From contig JAHBXH010000001.1 in assembly GCA_019636555.1 (NCBI GenBank), positions 744,001 through 808,000 on the forward strand: a DNA stretch of 64,000 nucleotides. Direction: 5' to 3'. This document shows positions 1 through 7,529 of this stretch, one piece after another. The notes below the pieces were generated by a model that was given only the letters and a program-made list of their open reading frames with translations, did not search any database and was not told the DNA's origin. Position 1 is the first letter of the stretch; the number at the start of each line of letters is the position of its first letter. Made by a program: the position numbers and the translations under genes. This stretch comes from Phycisphaeraceae bacterium. GTDB taxonomy: Bacteria; Planctomycetota; Phycisphaerae; Phycisphaerales; UBA1924.

Positions 1-150
1 GAGCGACTCTTTCACGGCGGCGTCGGGCAGACCGACGATCGCCGCGAAGCCGTGGTCGTCCTCGTTCTTGGGCTCGGTGTGATCGACTTCGATTTCGCAG
101 GGGAGCGCATCGATTCCCTGCAGGAGCGAGGATTGGACACGGGCGAGCAT
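1..150 (-). CDS. comM: ComM/YifB-family AAA+ ATPase, N-terminal part (cut by window edge)
   Basis: The first 50 codons of a gene that runs off the left edge. The visible protein begins MLARVQSSLLQGIDA and reaches IVGLPDAAVKESL, the conserved N-terminal signature of the YifB/ComM (Mg-chelatase-like) family. Proteins of this family act on DNA during natural transformation (branch migration in the case of ComM). The segment between the two blocks (about residues 23-35, rich in D, E, K and N) is longer and more charged than I expect for the family. No Shine-Dalgarno lies before the ATG; instead a TAGACT hexamer ends six bases upstream, so the mRNA may be leaderless. The ATPase domain is outside the window, so activity cannot be judged. 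Confidence 0.85.
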   Translation of the reverse strand, partial: MLARVQSSLLQGIDALPCEIEVDHTEPKNEDDHGFAAIVGLPDAAVKESL

Positions 151-156
151 CGCGGC

Positions 157-162
157 AGTCTA
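157..162 (-). promoter_or_regulatory. -10-like element for leaderless comM
   Basis: TAGACT followed by GCCGCG and then the ATG at 150. The spacing puts transcription start on or next to the A of ATG. No clear -35 seen. Confidence 0.4.
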
Positions 163-323
163 CCGAACGAACGACGATCGGCAAACGAGATTTTCGGGGT
201 CCGTAAGATGCGCCTTCGCCTCATTCCGAACACAATCCGAATGCATGACAGAAGCAGAAAAGAGCTATTGGCCACCAAAAACCAGAACCCGACTCAAAAA
301 AAGTGAATTTTCATCTAAATCTC

Positions 324-352
324 TTTTCACAAGATGCCGTCTCGGGTAGGCT
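324..352 (+). promoter_or_regulatory. Possible housekeeping promoter for the gene at 513
   Basis: TTTTCA (324-329), 17-base spacer, TAGGCT (347-352). The predicted transcription start near 359 lies just before the first purine box of the leader. The TAGGCT hexamer recurs as a -10 candidate at several genes in this window. Confidence 0.4.
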
Positions 353-512
353 CTGGCGTCGGCTTGGGGAGAGAGAGACAAGTCGCGCGGCCGCAGTGTT
401 TTCCGCCATTGCGCCAACACAAGCGTGTTTCTCCCAAAGCTGGTCGGACGCCGTCTTCGGGCTCATTGTGGGCACGGGCGTGGAGCATCGGACCTTGTTT
501 GGAGAGAGAGAC

Positions 513-1229
513 ATGCGTAGCACGACTTCTGTTCTGACGGCGATGGCGTTGGCTGTCGCGGCCGGGGCGAACATTTCATCTGCAGCCTTGCTGTATGGTG
601 GCGGCACCGAAACGGCTTCCCGCTTCAACCCGGGCGCCGGCGCGATCACCTACATGAACTGCTTCACCGCAGTGACTCCCGCGCAGACCCAGTTGGTGGT
701 GACGAACGTCGTGGTCGGTATTCGCCGGCTGACGGTCAGCGGCTCATTGGTTGATGTCGGCATCAACATTTATGCCGCGCAAATGACTTGGGATGGCACG
801 ACTTTGGGCCGCGGTGCGAACCACCTGATTTATTCGCAGGCTTCACTCGGCGGTGGCGCCGCGACGATCACGCAGCTCGTCAACACCGGCCCGATCAGCA
901 GCCCCGCCATCAATCTTGAACTGGCGACCAATCCGGGCTTGGGCGGTTGGTGGATCGGCGTCGAGTTCACCGGCGTCAACGCTGGTGACGCCAACAACGG
1001 CTGGCGCGTCACGAACGCTCCGACCACGGGTGCGTCGATCAACGGCTTCGGCATTTATAACAACGCGGGCAGCGGCGTGTTCCAGGCGTTGTTCGGCTTC
1101 GGCACCCCCGCGGGTTCGAGCCCGAGCCGGTTCCTGACCAACGTCGAAGGAAACCTGGTCCCGGCGCCCGGATCGCTCGCTCTCATCGGTCTCGGCGGTC
1201 TCGTTGCCGCCCGCCGTCGGCGTGCGTAA
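513..1229 (+). CDS. Secreted protein with PEP-CTERM-like C-terminal sorting tail
   Basis: A 238-residue exported protein of unknown function. Residues 1-24 form a signal peptide (hydrophobic run ending ISSA before ALL). The mature part is Gly/Asn/Thr-rich and looks like a beta-sandwich. The last 23 residues are a sorting tail: VPAPGSLALIGLGGL followed by VAARRRRA, that is a short Pro motif, a membrane-spanning stretch and an Arg cluster, as in PEP-CTERM proteins handled by exosortase. No exosortase is in the window. The start was chosen at ATG 513 because GGAGAGAGAG sits just upstream and the signal peptide begins there; the frame is open further upstream but that part is not protein-like. 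A terminator follows. Confidence 0.85.
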   Translation: MRSTTSVLTAMALAVAAGANISSAALLYGGGTETASRFNPGAGAITYMNCFTAVTPAQTQLVVTNVVVGIRRLTVSGSLVDVGINIYAAQMTWDGTTLGRGANHLIYSQASLGGGAATITQLVNTGPISSPAINLELATNPGLGGWWIGVEFTGVNAGDANNGWRVTNAPTTGASINGFGIYNNAGSGVFQALFGFGTPAGSSPSRFLTNVEGNLVPAPGSLALIGLGGLVAARRRRA

Positions 1230-1257
1230 GTTCTGATCCTGATTCAACTTTCAACAG

Positions 1258-1289
1258 TCGCCCCGCCCTTCGGCGGGGCGATTTTTTTG
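1258..1289 (+). terminator. Rho-independent terminator
   Basis: Ten-base-pair stem TCGCCCCGCC/GGCGGGGCGA with a CTTC loop (1268-1271), followed by seven T. Ends the transcript of the gene at 513. Confidence 0.9.
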
Positions 1290-1390
1290 CTGAACAAAGG
1301 TCGAAATCTGAACAAGGGCCGAAAATCTGAAACGACAAACGATTTTGCAGATTTTTGACAAAATAGTCTCAAATTTGCACCATGAAGGCT

Positions 1391-1418
1391 TTGTGAATTC
1401 AGGCTTTTCGCGTATTCT
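1391..1418 (+). promoter_or_regulatory. Sigma-70-type promoter for the gene at 1602
   Basis: TTGTGA (1391-1396), 16-base spacer, TATTCT (1413-1418). Transcription would start near 1425, just before the first purine box of the leader. Confidence 0.5.
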
Positions 1419-1601
1419 CTTGCTTCGGATTCGGTGGGAGAGAGATCGAAATCGTTCCGGTTTGTCGCGTTTTCCGCCGCGATAGGCCCCTTCCGCTCAG
1501 GAAGCGTCGAGCGATCCGTTCCTCTTCCCTCGGGTTCAAACCCGGCGTGGTCTCGATGTGAGACTGCGGGGTGGACTAGTTCGTGCATGAGGGAGAGAGA
1601 C

Positions 1602-2336
1602 ATGTTGAAGTTGATTTCTGCAGCGGCCGTGTTGGCCATGGCGTCGGGCGCTTCCGCCACGATCCTCTATCAGACGTCGTTCGAAGCCCCGACGTTCAAC
1701 CTCACGCTCAACGGCGTGGACGGCTGGATCACCCAGGGCGGCGGCGCGATCACCAACAACGCCGCGAACGCGCGCACCGGTTCGCGTTATGTCTCGGTCA
1801 CCCCGACCACGAGCGGTCAGTGGCAGTGGCAGGGCACGATCGCCCAGTCCGCGGCTTCGCTCGCCGTGAACCCGATCATCCGCGCTTCGGTCTGGGCGCA
1901 GATCTTCAACGGCACCACGACCACCAACCTCAAGCGCGCTGGGCTCCAGATGTACAACGTGGCGGCCACCGGCGTGATGGCGGCGATGTACATCGACAGC
2001 GACGGCACCCTGACCGTGACCGACGAAGCCGGCAACCAGTTCGCCAGCGGCGCGGGCTTCGTGAACTCCTCGATCTATAACCAGATGCAGATCGAACTGA
2101 ACTACGCCAACAGCACCGCCAGGTACTTCCTCAACGGCGTTGACCTCGGCGTGGTCGGCACGATCTTCTCGACCGACTTCGGCGATGCCGACTTCTACTC
2201 GACCCGCACGACCGGCACCGCCGGCGGCAACCAGATCCGTTACGATGACTACCTCGTCGAGCAGGTCCCGACCCCGGGCACGCTCGCGCTGATGGGCCTC
2301 GGCGGTCTCGTCGCCGCTCGTCGCCGTCGCGCCTGA
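1602..2336 (+). CDS. Secreted protein with PEP-CTERM-like tail, lectin-like body
   Basis: A 244-residue exported protein. Signal peptide is residues 1-19 (ending ASA). The mature part starts ILYQTSFEAPTFN and continues to VDGWITQGG, then alternating beta-strand sequence with RYFLNGVDLG near the end; this resembles the concanavalin-like bodies common in PEP-CTERM proteins, but no ligand can be named. The last 23 residues are VPTPGTLALMGLGGL plus VAARRRRA, nearly the same tail as the neighbour at 513, although the bodies are not alike. ATG 1602 follows GAGGGAGAGAGAC, a strong ribosome binding site. The two genes have separate promoters and terminators. Confidence 0.85.
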   Translation: MLKLISAAAVLAMASGASATILYQTSFEAPTFNLTLNGVDGWITQGGGAITNNAANARTGSRYVSVTPTTSGQWQWQGTIAQSAASLAVNPIIRASVWAQIFNGTTTTNLKRAGLQMYNVAATGVMAAMYIDSDGTLTVTDEAGNQFASGAGFVNSSIYNQMQIELNYANSTARYFLNGVDLGVVGTIFSTDFGDADFYSTRTTGTAGGNQIRYDDYLVEQVPTPGTLALMGLGGLVAARRRRA

Positions 2337-2376
2337 ATCGGTCGCGATCGTTTGAGTGATTCCAATTGAATCCGAA

Positions 2377-2407
2377 AGGCCTCGATCGAAAGATCGGGGC
2401 TTTTTTT
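2377..2407 (+). terminator. Rho-independent terminator
   Basis: Stem GCCTCGATC/GATCGGGGC (one G-T pair) with GAAA loop, followed by seven T (2401-2407). Ends the transcript of the gene at 1602. Confidence 0.9.
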
Positions 2408-2498
2408 GTGTGCTTCCATCGCCACCAGTTGGGAATGTCTGGCCTCGTTGCACTCGCGTATCGAGTTCGCGACGCGAGGTCTTCTAGGCTTTCCTGAG

Positions 2499-3545
2499 AT
2501 GCAGCATCTCGCACATGCCCAGGCGGCGCAGCACATTTCATCAGGGCGCTTGCCCCAGGCCTCCGCGATTCTCAGGCGCGCCATCGACAGAGATACTGCA
2601 AATGTCGAGTTGCTGACGAGCCTCGTTGATGTGCTCGTTGCTTTGAATCAAGGGCCCTAGGCGGCATTTCTCCTCGAACGCGCCTTCAGGATTGCTCCGA
2701 GAAACTTCGGAGTGCTAATGCTCGCGGGCGATCTCGAGATGCGGGCGCGTCGCTACTGGTCCGCGATTCAATGCTTCGAACAGGCTCACGATGCGCATCC
2801 TTCGGAAATCGCCCCGCTCCGTTCGCGCTGCATCGCGCTCTACGAAAGCGGACAGTTTGAAGACGCCATCGCGAGCGCACGCAAGGTCTACGACGAAAGT
2901 CAGGATGATTGCCAGGCCCACGCGCTCTATTCCGGGATGTGCGAGTTCACCGGGAATCTGGACGAGCTGATCCGCGTGCTCAAAGCCGCGGGAGCCCGCT
3001 GGCCCGACGACCCGTCCGTCATCGGCGCTTTGCTGCTGCCCCTCGCACGCGTGGAAGGATTCGACCCGCTCGAACTCTTCCGTTATCACCAGAAGATGGG
3101 CGCATTGTTGATCGAGTCGTTGGGAATCTGGCACAACCGCATCTTGCTGAAGGGCGAAACGAGAGAAAAGAGCGATCATCTTGCCATGTACAGCGAGGTC
3201 GACATTGCGCTCGACACCTGGCCGTACAACGGAACCACCACGACTGTCGAGGCAATGTACATGGGAGTTCCGGTTGTCACAATCGCGGGCAACAGCCATG
3301 TCTCTCGAGTCGGGACAAGCGTGCTCAGCAACATCGGATTACCCGACCTGATTGCGAGCGACTCGGCCGACTATGTGGGGATCTGTGCGACGCTCGCTTC
3401 CGACCAGGCTCGGCGCACAGAACTAAGAGCCTCGCTGCGCGCCATGGTGCGGAATAGTCCGCTTCTCGACCACGCCGGATTTACCCGCAGACTCGACGCT
3501 CATTTCCGCCGCGCCTGGCGGGACTGGAGCAAAGTCCGGGCGTGA
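2499..3545 (+). pseudogene. Broken TPR / SPINDLY-type O-GlcNAc transferase-like gene
   Basis: Reading from ATG 2499 (MQHLAHAQAAQ) gives TPR-type helices, then a TAG stop at 2658-2660; the same frame continues at once with AAFLLERAFRIAPRN and goes on to 3545, so one nonsense codon splits the gene. The second part has more TPR repeats and ends with the C-terminal lobe of OGT/SPINDLY enzymes (YSEVDIALDTWPYNGTTTT, then MGVPVVTIAGNSHVSRVG, then SPLLDHAGF near the end). Between RYHQKMGAL and RILLKGETREKSDHL the first catalytic lobe, usually some 250-300 residues, is missing. With a stop and an internal deletion the gene cannot make an active transferase. The 3' part from 2712 could still be translated as a 277-residue fragment. 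Confidence 0.8.
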
Positions 3546-3687
3546 GTCCAGGTGCGCGGCTCGGCTGGTTCGCTTCGCCACCGGCGCGACAATTCAACAA
3601 CACGGGCGAAGCCAGAAAACCGCGAATTGATCAGGCATTCCGGTATTTGGCGCGTGCGCAAGCAGAGTCCTTTCAAATACTTATCAA

Positions 3688-3731
3688 AATACGAACAAAA
3701 AGGGTTTACAGGCCGATTTTTTGTTCGTATT
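3688..3731 (+). repeat. 14-bp perfect inverted repeat around the cassette promoter
   Basis: AATACGAACAAAAA (3688-3701) is mirrored exactly by TTTTTGTTCGTATT (3718-3731) with 16 bases between. The -35 hexamer lies in the spacer and the -10 hexamer overlaps the right arm. This is the geometry of an operator, though the arms could also pair in single-stranded DNA. It is AT-rich compared with its surroundings. Confidence 0.8.
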
Positions 3732-3733
3732 CT
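3705..3733 (+). promoter_or_regulatory. Strong sigma-70-type promoter of the 3798-7451 cassette
   Basis: TTTACA (3705-3710), 17-base spacer, TATTCT (3728-3733): the best match to a housekeeping promoter in the window. The predicted mRNA starts near 3740 and begins with a hairpin (CGCCAGC/GCTGGCG, 3744-3762), followed by AGAAAGGGGA before ATG 3798. Confidence 0.7.
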
Positions 3734-3797
3734 GTACTGGTGCCGCCAGCATGGGGCTGGCGCCATCCCTCGCTCCTTCTAGAAAGGGGAATTGTCC

Positions 3798-5534
3798 ATG
3801 GCTCTTTCAAATATCTGTCCGACCGCGATCTGTCCGGAGTTGATCAATTTGCTCGGTGCCAACATTCCGGATCTTGTCGGGGCTGGAAGCGCGGCCGCGG
3901 CATTTGCTCTGGTTTCACCAGGCGGGCAAATCGACGAGATCGGTGTCTTCATTACTCGCGCTTACGGCTCGACTGTCACGATGAGGGTCGGAGTCGAACA
4001 AGTTTCGGAATCCGATCAAGGAACACCCGATGGCTACTTCGATGGTGTTGGGTCTACCGAGACCAAATCGGCATCGGTCGCGATCGATGGAATAGTCAAC
4101 CAGTTTGTTTGGGCACCGCTGCTCGATCCCTATCGCAACACCACGGAAGAAATGCAGTTGGTGGCACTGACGGTGCGCGAAGGTGCGACGACGTACACCA
4201 GCGGTAATCATTTGCGGATCAGACTGGGGGAGCAGGCGTCACAGGATCAGCTCTTTCCCTACGTCAGCACAAGTGATGCCGGAGCCGCCTGGGTACCGGC
4301 TGCGGGTACGCCCGCGATTGCGGCGCGAGGTGCTGGAAGGCTTCTCGACCGGAGCACGGCTGTTCTCAATTCCTCTTCCGTCAATTGGGGTAATACGACG
4401 GTCGCTGAAATCTATCGAGGCAACGTTTGGACGACCTCGCATGCCTGTCGCATGTCGGGCGTTTCCTTGGCGATCCAGTTCGAAGATGAAGCCGACTTCG
4501 CTGTGCGTGTGTATGTGAACGGCGAATTGAAGGCAAACGTCGAGTTGCCCGAAGCGAGTGCATCGTGTGTAAGCGGGGATGAACAAGAACGCGCCGGTAC
4601 GATCACGATCCCGATTGCGCCGATTGTGCTCGAGGCGGGAGATGTCGTACGGACAATTCTCGAGCCGCAAACAGCCAACGAGATCACACTCCCAGTTTTG
4701 GAATTCTCCGATTCGGCCCAAAGACTCGAATTCACGCGCGGCGTCGACATCCGGTACACCGCGGGTTTCTCAACCCCGACCTGGACCGATTCTGACACGC
4801 AGCTCGCTGCCATCACGCCCGTGATCGATCAGATCGGCGGCGGTTCGGCATCAAGCGGCAGCGCGGGATCCGTCAGCACCAAGTTGTCGGTGCGCTCCGG
4901 CAAGGAGTCGTTCATCGCGCAGGTCTTCATCCCCGATGCCGCGTCATTCAGCGGCGAAGGTCTGACCGGCCTGACATTCGATTCGTCGGGACTCCGCGCG
5001 TACTACATGCGTTCCGATCTCGAAGAACCGGTCGGCTTCAACACGGGCGGCACCGAAGGCACGTTCGTCGAAATGAACCTCGGCGACTGGGTGGACAGCG
5101 GATTCGTCGAGATCGATGCCGAAACCATGCCGGGGTGGTATCAGCTCGGCATCCCGAATGCCGCGTTCGCGCCCGGGGCCGAGAGCGTCTCGATCGTTCT
5201 GCGCGGCGTCACCAACATGGCGCAAGTCAACATCGAGATCGCGATCGATCAGGAAGTGATGCTCGCGCCGCGCGGGTTCGACAACCTCGGAGTTCCGACG
5301 TTCGTCGACAGCGAGGAAGAGAGCGTCAACGAACCCGTCAACACCACGCTCGGCACCCTCACGTGGCCGGAGCGCATCTGGTATTCCAGCCAGTGGATCG
5401 TCGGCGGGCGCGAGGACAACCGCGATCTCAAGAAACTCACGCTGCTGGCGAACGATGGTACGACGACCAAGGCATCGGCGGATTACACCGACGCCGCGAA
5501 CATCGTCAATGTGCCGCCGATGACGCTGAACTGA
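3798..5534 (+). CDS. Large beta-rich protein of unknown function, virion-protein-like modules
   Basis: I do not recognise a named family. The 578-residue protein has no signal peptide and starts MALSNICPTAICPELINLLG. An N-terminal module (about 15-130) runs from GGQIDEIGVFITR to GTPDGYFDG; from memory this style occurs in proteins of tailed phages and marine metagenomes. A middle part (about 170-320) is a second beta-rich unit. A C-terminal module (about 355-490) holds LTGLTFDSSGLRAYYMR, WVDSGFVEIDAETMPGWYQL and VVLRGVTNMAQVNIEI-like sequence, which I also associate with phage structural or decoration proteins. It ends KKLTLLANDGTTT. The start is ATG 3798, seven bases after AAGGGGA; a TTG two codons earlier is also open. 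The next gene follows after 18 bases. Function is inference only. Confidence 0.75.
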   Translation: MALSNICPTAICPELINLLGANIPDLVGAGSAAAAFALVSPGGQIDEIGVFITRAYGSTVTMRVGVEQVSESDQGTPDGYFDGVGSTETKSASVAIDGIVNQFVWAPLLDPYRNTTEEMQLVALTVREGATTYTSGNHLRIRLGEQASQDQLFPYVSTSDAGAAWVPAAGTPAIAARGAGRLLDRSTAVLNSSSVNWGNTTVAEIYRGNVWTTSHACRMSGVSLAIQFEDEADFAVRVYVNGELKANVELPEASASCVSGDEQERAGTITIPIAPIVLEAGDVVRTILEPQTANEITLPVLEFSDSAQRLEFTRGVDIRYTAGFSTPTWTDSDTQLAAITPVIDQIGGGSASSGSAGSVSTKLSVRSGKESFIAQVFIPDAASFSGEGLTGLTFDSSGLRAYYMRSDLEEPVGFNTGGTEGTFVEMNLGDWVDSGFVEIDAETMPGWYQLGIPNAAFAPGAESVSIVLRGVTNMAQVNIEIAIDQEVMLAPRGFDNLGVPTFVDSEEESVNEPVNTTLGTLTWPERIWYSSQWIVGGREDNRDLKKLTLLANDGTTTKASADYTDAANIVNVPPMTLN

Positions 5535-5552
5535 AGAACGGGGGTAAAGCAC

Positions 5553-7451
5553 ATGATCAGAACAATTCTGACACTCACGGCCGTGACGGCGCTCGCGCCG
5601 CCGTTCGGCATCAACGCAAAGGCGGGCGAATCTTCGCTCGTCATCAATTCGGCGACGGCGCTCGCGGGTCCGCTGAACATCAACGCCGCGGATGCATCAA
5701 CGGGCACGTTCTTCGCGAAGTACGCGCCGTCGAGGGGGACGCCGATCTTGATCTATTGGGGCCACGCGAGCAATATCAGCTCCACCAGCCCAATCTGGCG
5801 AGACAAAGCCACCTGGGCTTGCAACTTTGCCTCGTTCCAGCATCAGTACTATCCCATTCCCGGATATCCGCTGATGGATATTCTGCATTGGCAGCAGAAT
5901 CACGGTTGCGACGAAAACTACGCGCAGCTAGATCCATCGACGGACAAGATCGACTGTTCCGATGCCAACCTGCAACTCAAGATCAATGCTCACGCCGCAC
6001 ACGACGCGCGGCAGATCTGCGACTGCATCCACAAACAAGGTCTGATTCGCGGACGCGGCCCGATCGGCGGGGGAAACTACGGAGGCGCTTTCTCGCACCA
6101 CGAGCTATTCACCGACGGGAGATGGCAGGACAATACAGCGCACTTCACATTTACTGCGCTCTTCCGCCATCCCGACGATGCGCCGACGGTCCCGAGAACG
6201 CAGTATCTGCCGACAAGCGCCGGGGTCTATCGCGCTGACTCTCCCACAACTCTCTTCAAAGTGGACCCGCAGGGCGCTTTGATCGGAGGCAGCTTTCAGA
6301 CGGCGAGCGGTCGCACAGCGATCGAAGCCAATACGATTGGTGCGCGACCGGGCAACTACCACCACCTCTTCTGCGAGTACGGGATCGCGGCAGCAAAGCG
6401 CTATGTGGTTGCGCTGCGGGCCGCAGTCAAGGATCTCTGCGATTCGTACCTCCCGCCGGGCGAAACCGATCCGATCGAACTCTGCTATCCGGCATACGTG
6501 CTGCTCGATAGCGAAGACATGTCGACGCGGGTCGCGATGCATTCGAACGGGTACATTAACGACCCGGCTCACGGAGGCGAACCTCCGAGTCCGGGTGGTC
6601 CTGGCTACTACTTATTGGGCTGCCTCTACCACGTCATGGGTGACTTTGGAGCTCCCAACAACACGTGGACAATGCCGATCTACTACTCGGGATCAAACTT
6701 TGATATTCCGGAGTCGTATCAGTCGACCATCTACGCCGACACAGTCTTGCGTAATCTCTACTACAAGTACGCGCCGACGATGGGCGATTCGCGCGAAGCC
6801 AACTCGGACGTCAACCTGCGCTTCAACAAGATCATTTATCAGGCCGCCGACTACTGCCTTTTCAAGGCGATGATCGAGCCGTGGAAGGAGGAATTCCCGC
6901 AAGCCGGCTTCTCCAACTACGAATTTGTAGTGGTGCCGGATCCGTTACATCCATACCAGCGTCCGTCCTCTAGCGGCGTGGCTTCCATCCAGGAATTCAT
7001 CCGGCAGGACTACCAGGCCCCGAGTTGCTATGGCATGTGCGGCGCGAGCGATCCGTACGTCACGTCGATTCGCAATGCCGTCGGCCAGGAGGCACTGGAT
7101 GCGGCGGTTGAGGATTGGAATAACGAGTCGCACAGGCTCATTGTCGACCAAATTCTAAAGAACATCCATCCCACGATGCCGACCGATGCGTACATCTACG
7201 GCGTCTATCTGCCGGAGCAATTGCGATCGAAGGTCGCCGATCCTCCCGGCATCAGGGATCGTGATGTTGATCCCAGACCTACTGACGACAACCAATGGGG
7301 CGGCGACAAGTCGTTTTTCAAGCGTCTGGTCAAGACCCTTTGGAAGCGGGGCATCTACAAGTACGTCGTCTATTCCGGCGATATCGACCTGACTTTTGAA
7401 GCCTGGAAGGAAGTACAGGCGGAAATCCGCGCCGGCGATCTCGAGACCTAA
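5553..7451 (+). CDS. Cys/Trp-rich 632-residue protein of unknown function
   Basis: I recognise no family. The N-terminus (MIRTILTLTAVTALAPPFG) is a possible short signal sequence. A repeat-like phrase occurs twice near the start (GINAKAGES and NINAADAST, each near an SATALAG or similar run). The body (about 60-560) has many Cys, His, Trp and Tyr, with LIYWGHASN, DILHWQQNHGCDENY, CYPAYVLLDSEDMS and YYLLGCLYHVMGDFG; the LLDSED phrase at a strand end would suit an acidic active site in a barrel fold, but that is a guess. It lies 18 bases after the gene at 3798 and shares its promoter and the terminator at 7489, so the two form a closed transcription unit and may work together. Confidence 0.75.
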   Translation: MIRTILTLTAVTALAPPFGINAKAGESSLVINSATALAGPLNINAADASTGTFFAKYAPSRGTPILIYWGHASNISSTSPIWRDKATWACNFASFQHQYYPIPGYPLMDILHWQQNHGCDENYAQLDPSTDKIDCSDANLQLKINAHAAHDARQICDCIHKQGLIRGRGPIGGGNYGGAFSHHELFTDGRWQDNTAHFTFTALFRHPDDAPTVPRTQYLPTSAGVYRADSPTTLFKVDPQGALIGGSFQTASGRTAIEANTIGARPGNYHHLFCEYGIAAAKRYVVALRAAVKDLCDSYLPPGETDPIELCYPAYVLLDSEDMSTRVAMHSNGYINDPAHGGEPPSPGGPGYYLLGCLYHVMGDFGAPNNTWTMPIYYSGSNFDIPESYQSTIYADTVLRNLYYKYAPTMGDSREANSDVNLRFNKIIYQAADYCLFKAMIEPWKEEFPQAGFSNYEFVVVPDPLHPYQRPSSSGVASIQEFIRQDYQAPSCYGMCGASDPYVTSIRNAVGQEALDAAVEDWNNESHRLIVDQILKNIHPTMPTDAYIYGVYLPEQLRSKVADPPGIRDRDVDPRPTDDNQWGGDKSFFKRLVKTLWKRGIYKYVVYSGDIDLTFEAWKEVQAEIRAGDLET

Positions 7452-7488
7452 TCGCCGATCGTCCGTGAAGGAGTGAATCTGAACCGAG

Positions 7489-7518
7489 GGGCCCGCGCGA
7501 CGGCGCGGGCCCTTTCTT
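7489..7518 (+). terminator. Rho-independent terminator of the 3798-7451 cassette
   Basis: Ten-base-pair perfect stem GGGCCCGCGC/GCGCGGGCCC with GACG loop, followed by TTTCTT. Lies between two converging genes. Confidence 0.85.
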
Positions 7519-7529
7519 GCAGATGTGTT

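Larger units (their letters stand above)
151..512. other. Intergenic region with promoter and leader of the first secreted-protein gene
   Basis: Holds the comM -10 on the minus strand, a possible sigma-70-type promoter at 324-352 on the plus strand, and a leader of about 150 bases that contains two purine boxes, GGGGAGAGAGAG near 364-376 and GGAGAGAGAG at 501-510. Only the second is followed by a start codon. No convincing small gene seen. Confidence 0.5.
1230..1601. other. Intergenic region: terminator, promoter and leader of the gene at 1602
   Basis: Besides the terminator it has a promoter at 1391-1418 and a leader of about 175 bases. The leader has a first purine box GGGAGAGAGA (about 1436-1445), a GTTTTCCGCC segment also found in the leader of the gene at 513, a small perfect hairpin at 1531-1544, and the second purine box that serves as ribosome binding site. 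Confidence 0.5.

Noticed and set aside
1531..1544. CGGGTTCAAACCCG looks like a tRNA T arm
   Set aside because: No acceptor, D or anticodon arm surrounds it; it is only a short perfect hairpin in the leader of the gene at 1602.
3542..4207. A 221-codon open frame overlapping the start of the 3798 gene
   Set aside because: It covers the promoter and inverted repeat, is Arg/Ser/Cys-rich, and the frame from ATG 3798 has a good ribosome site.
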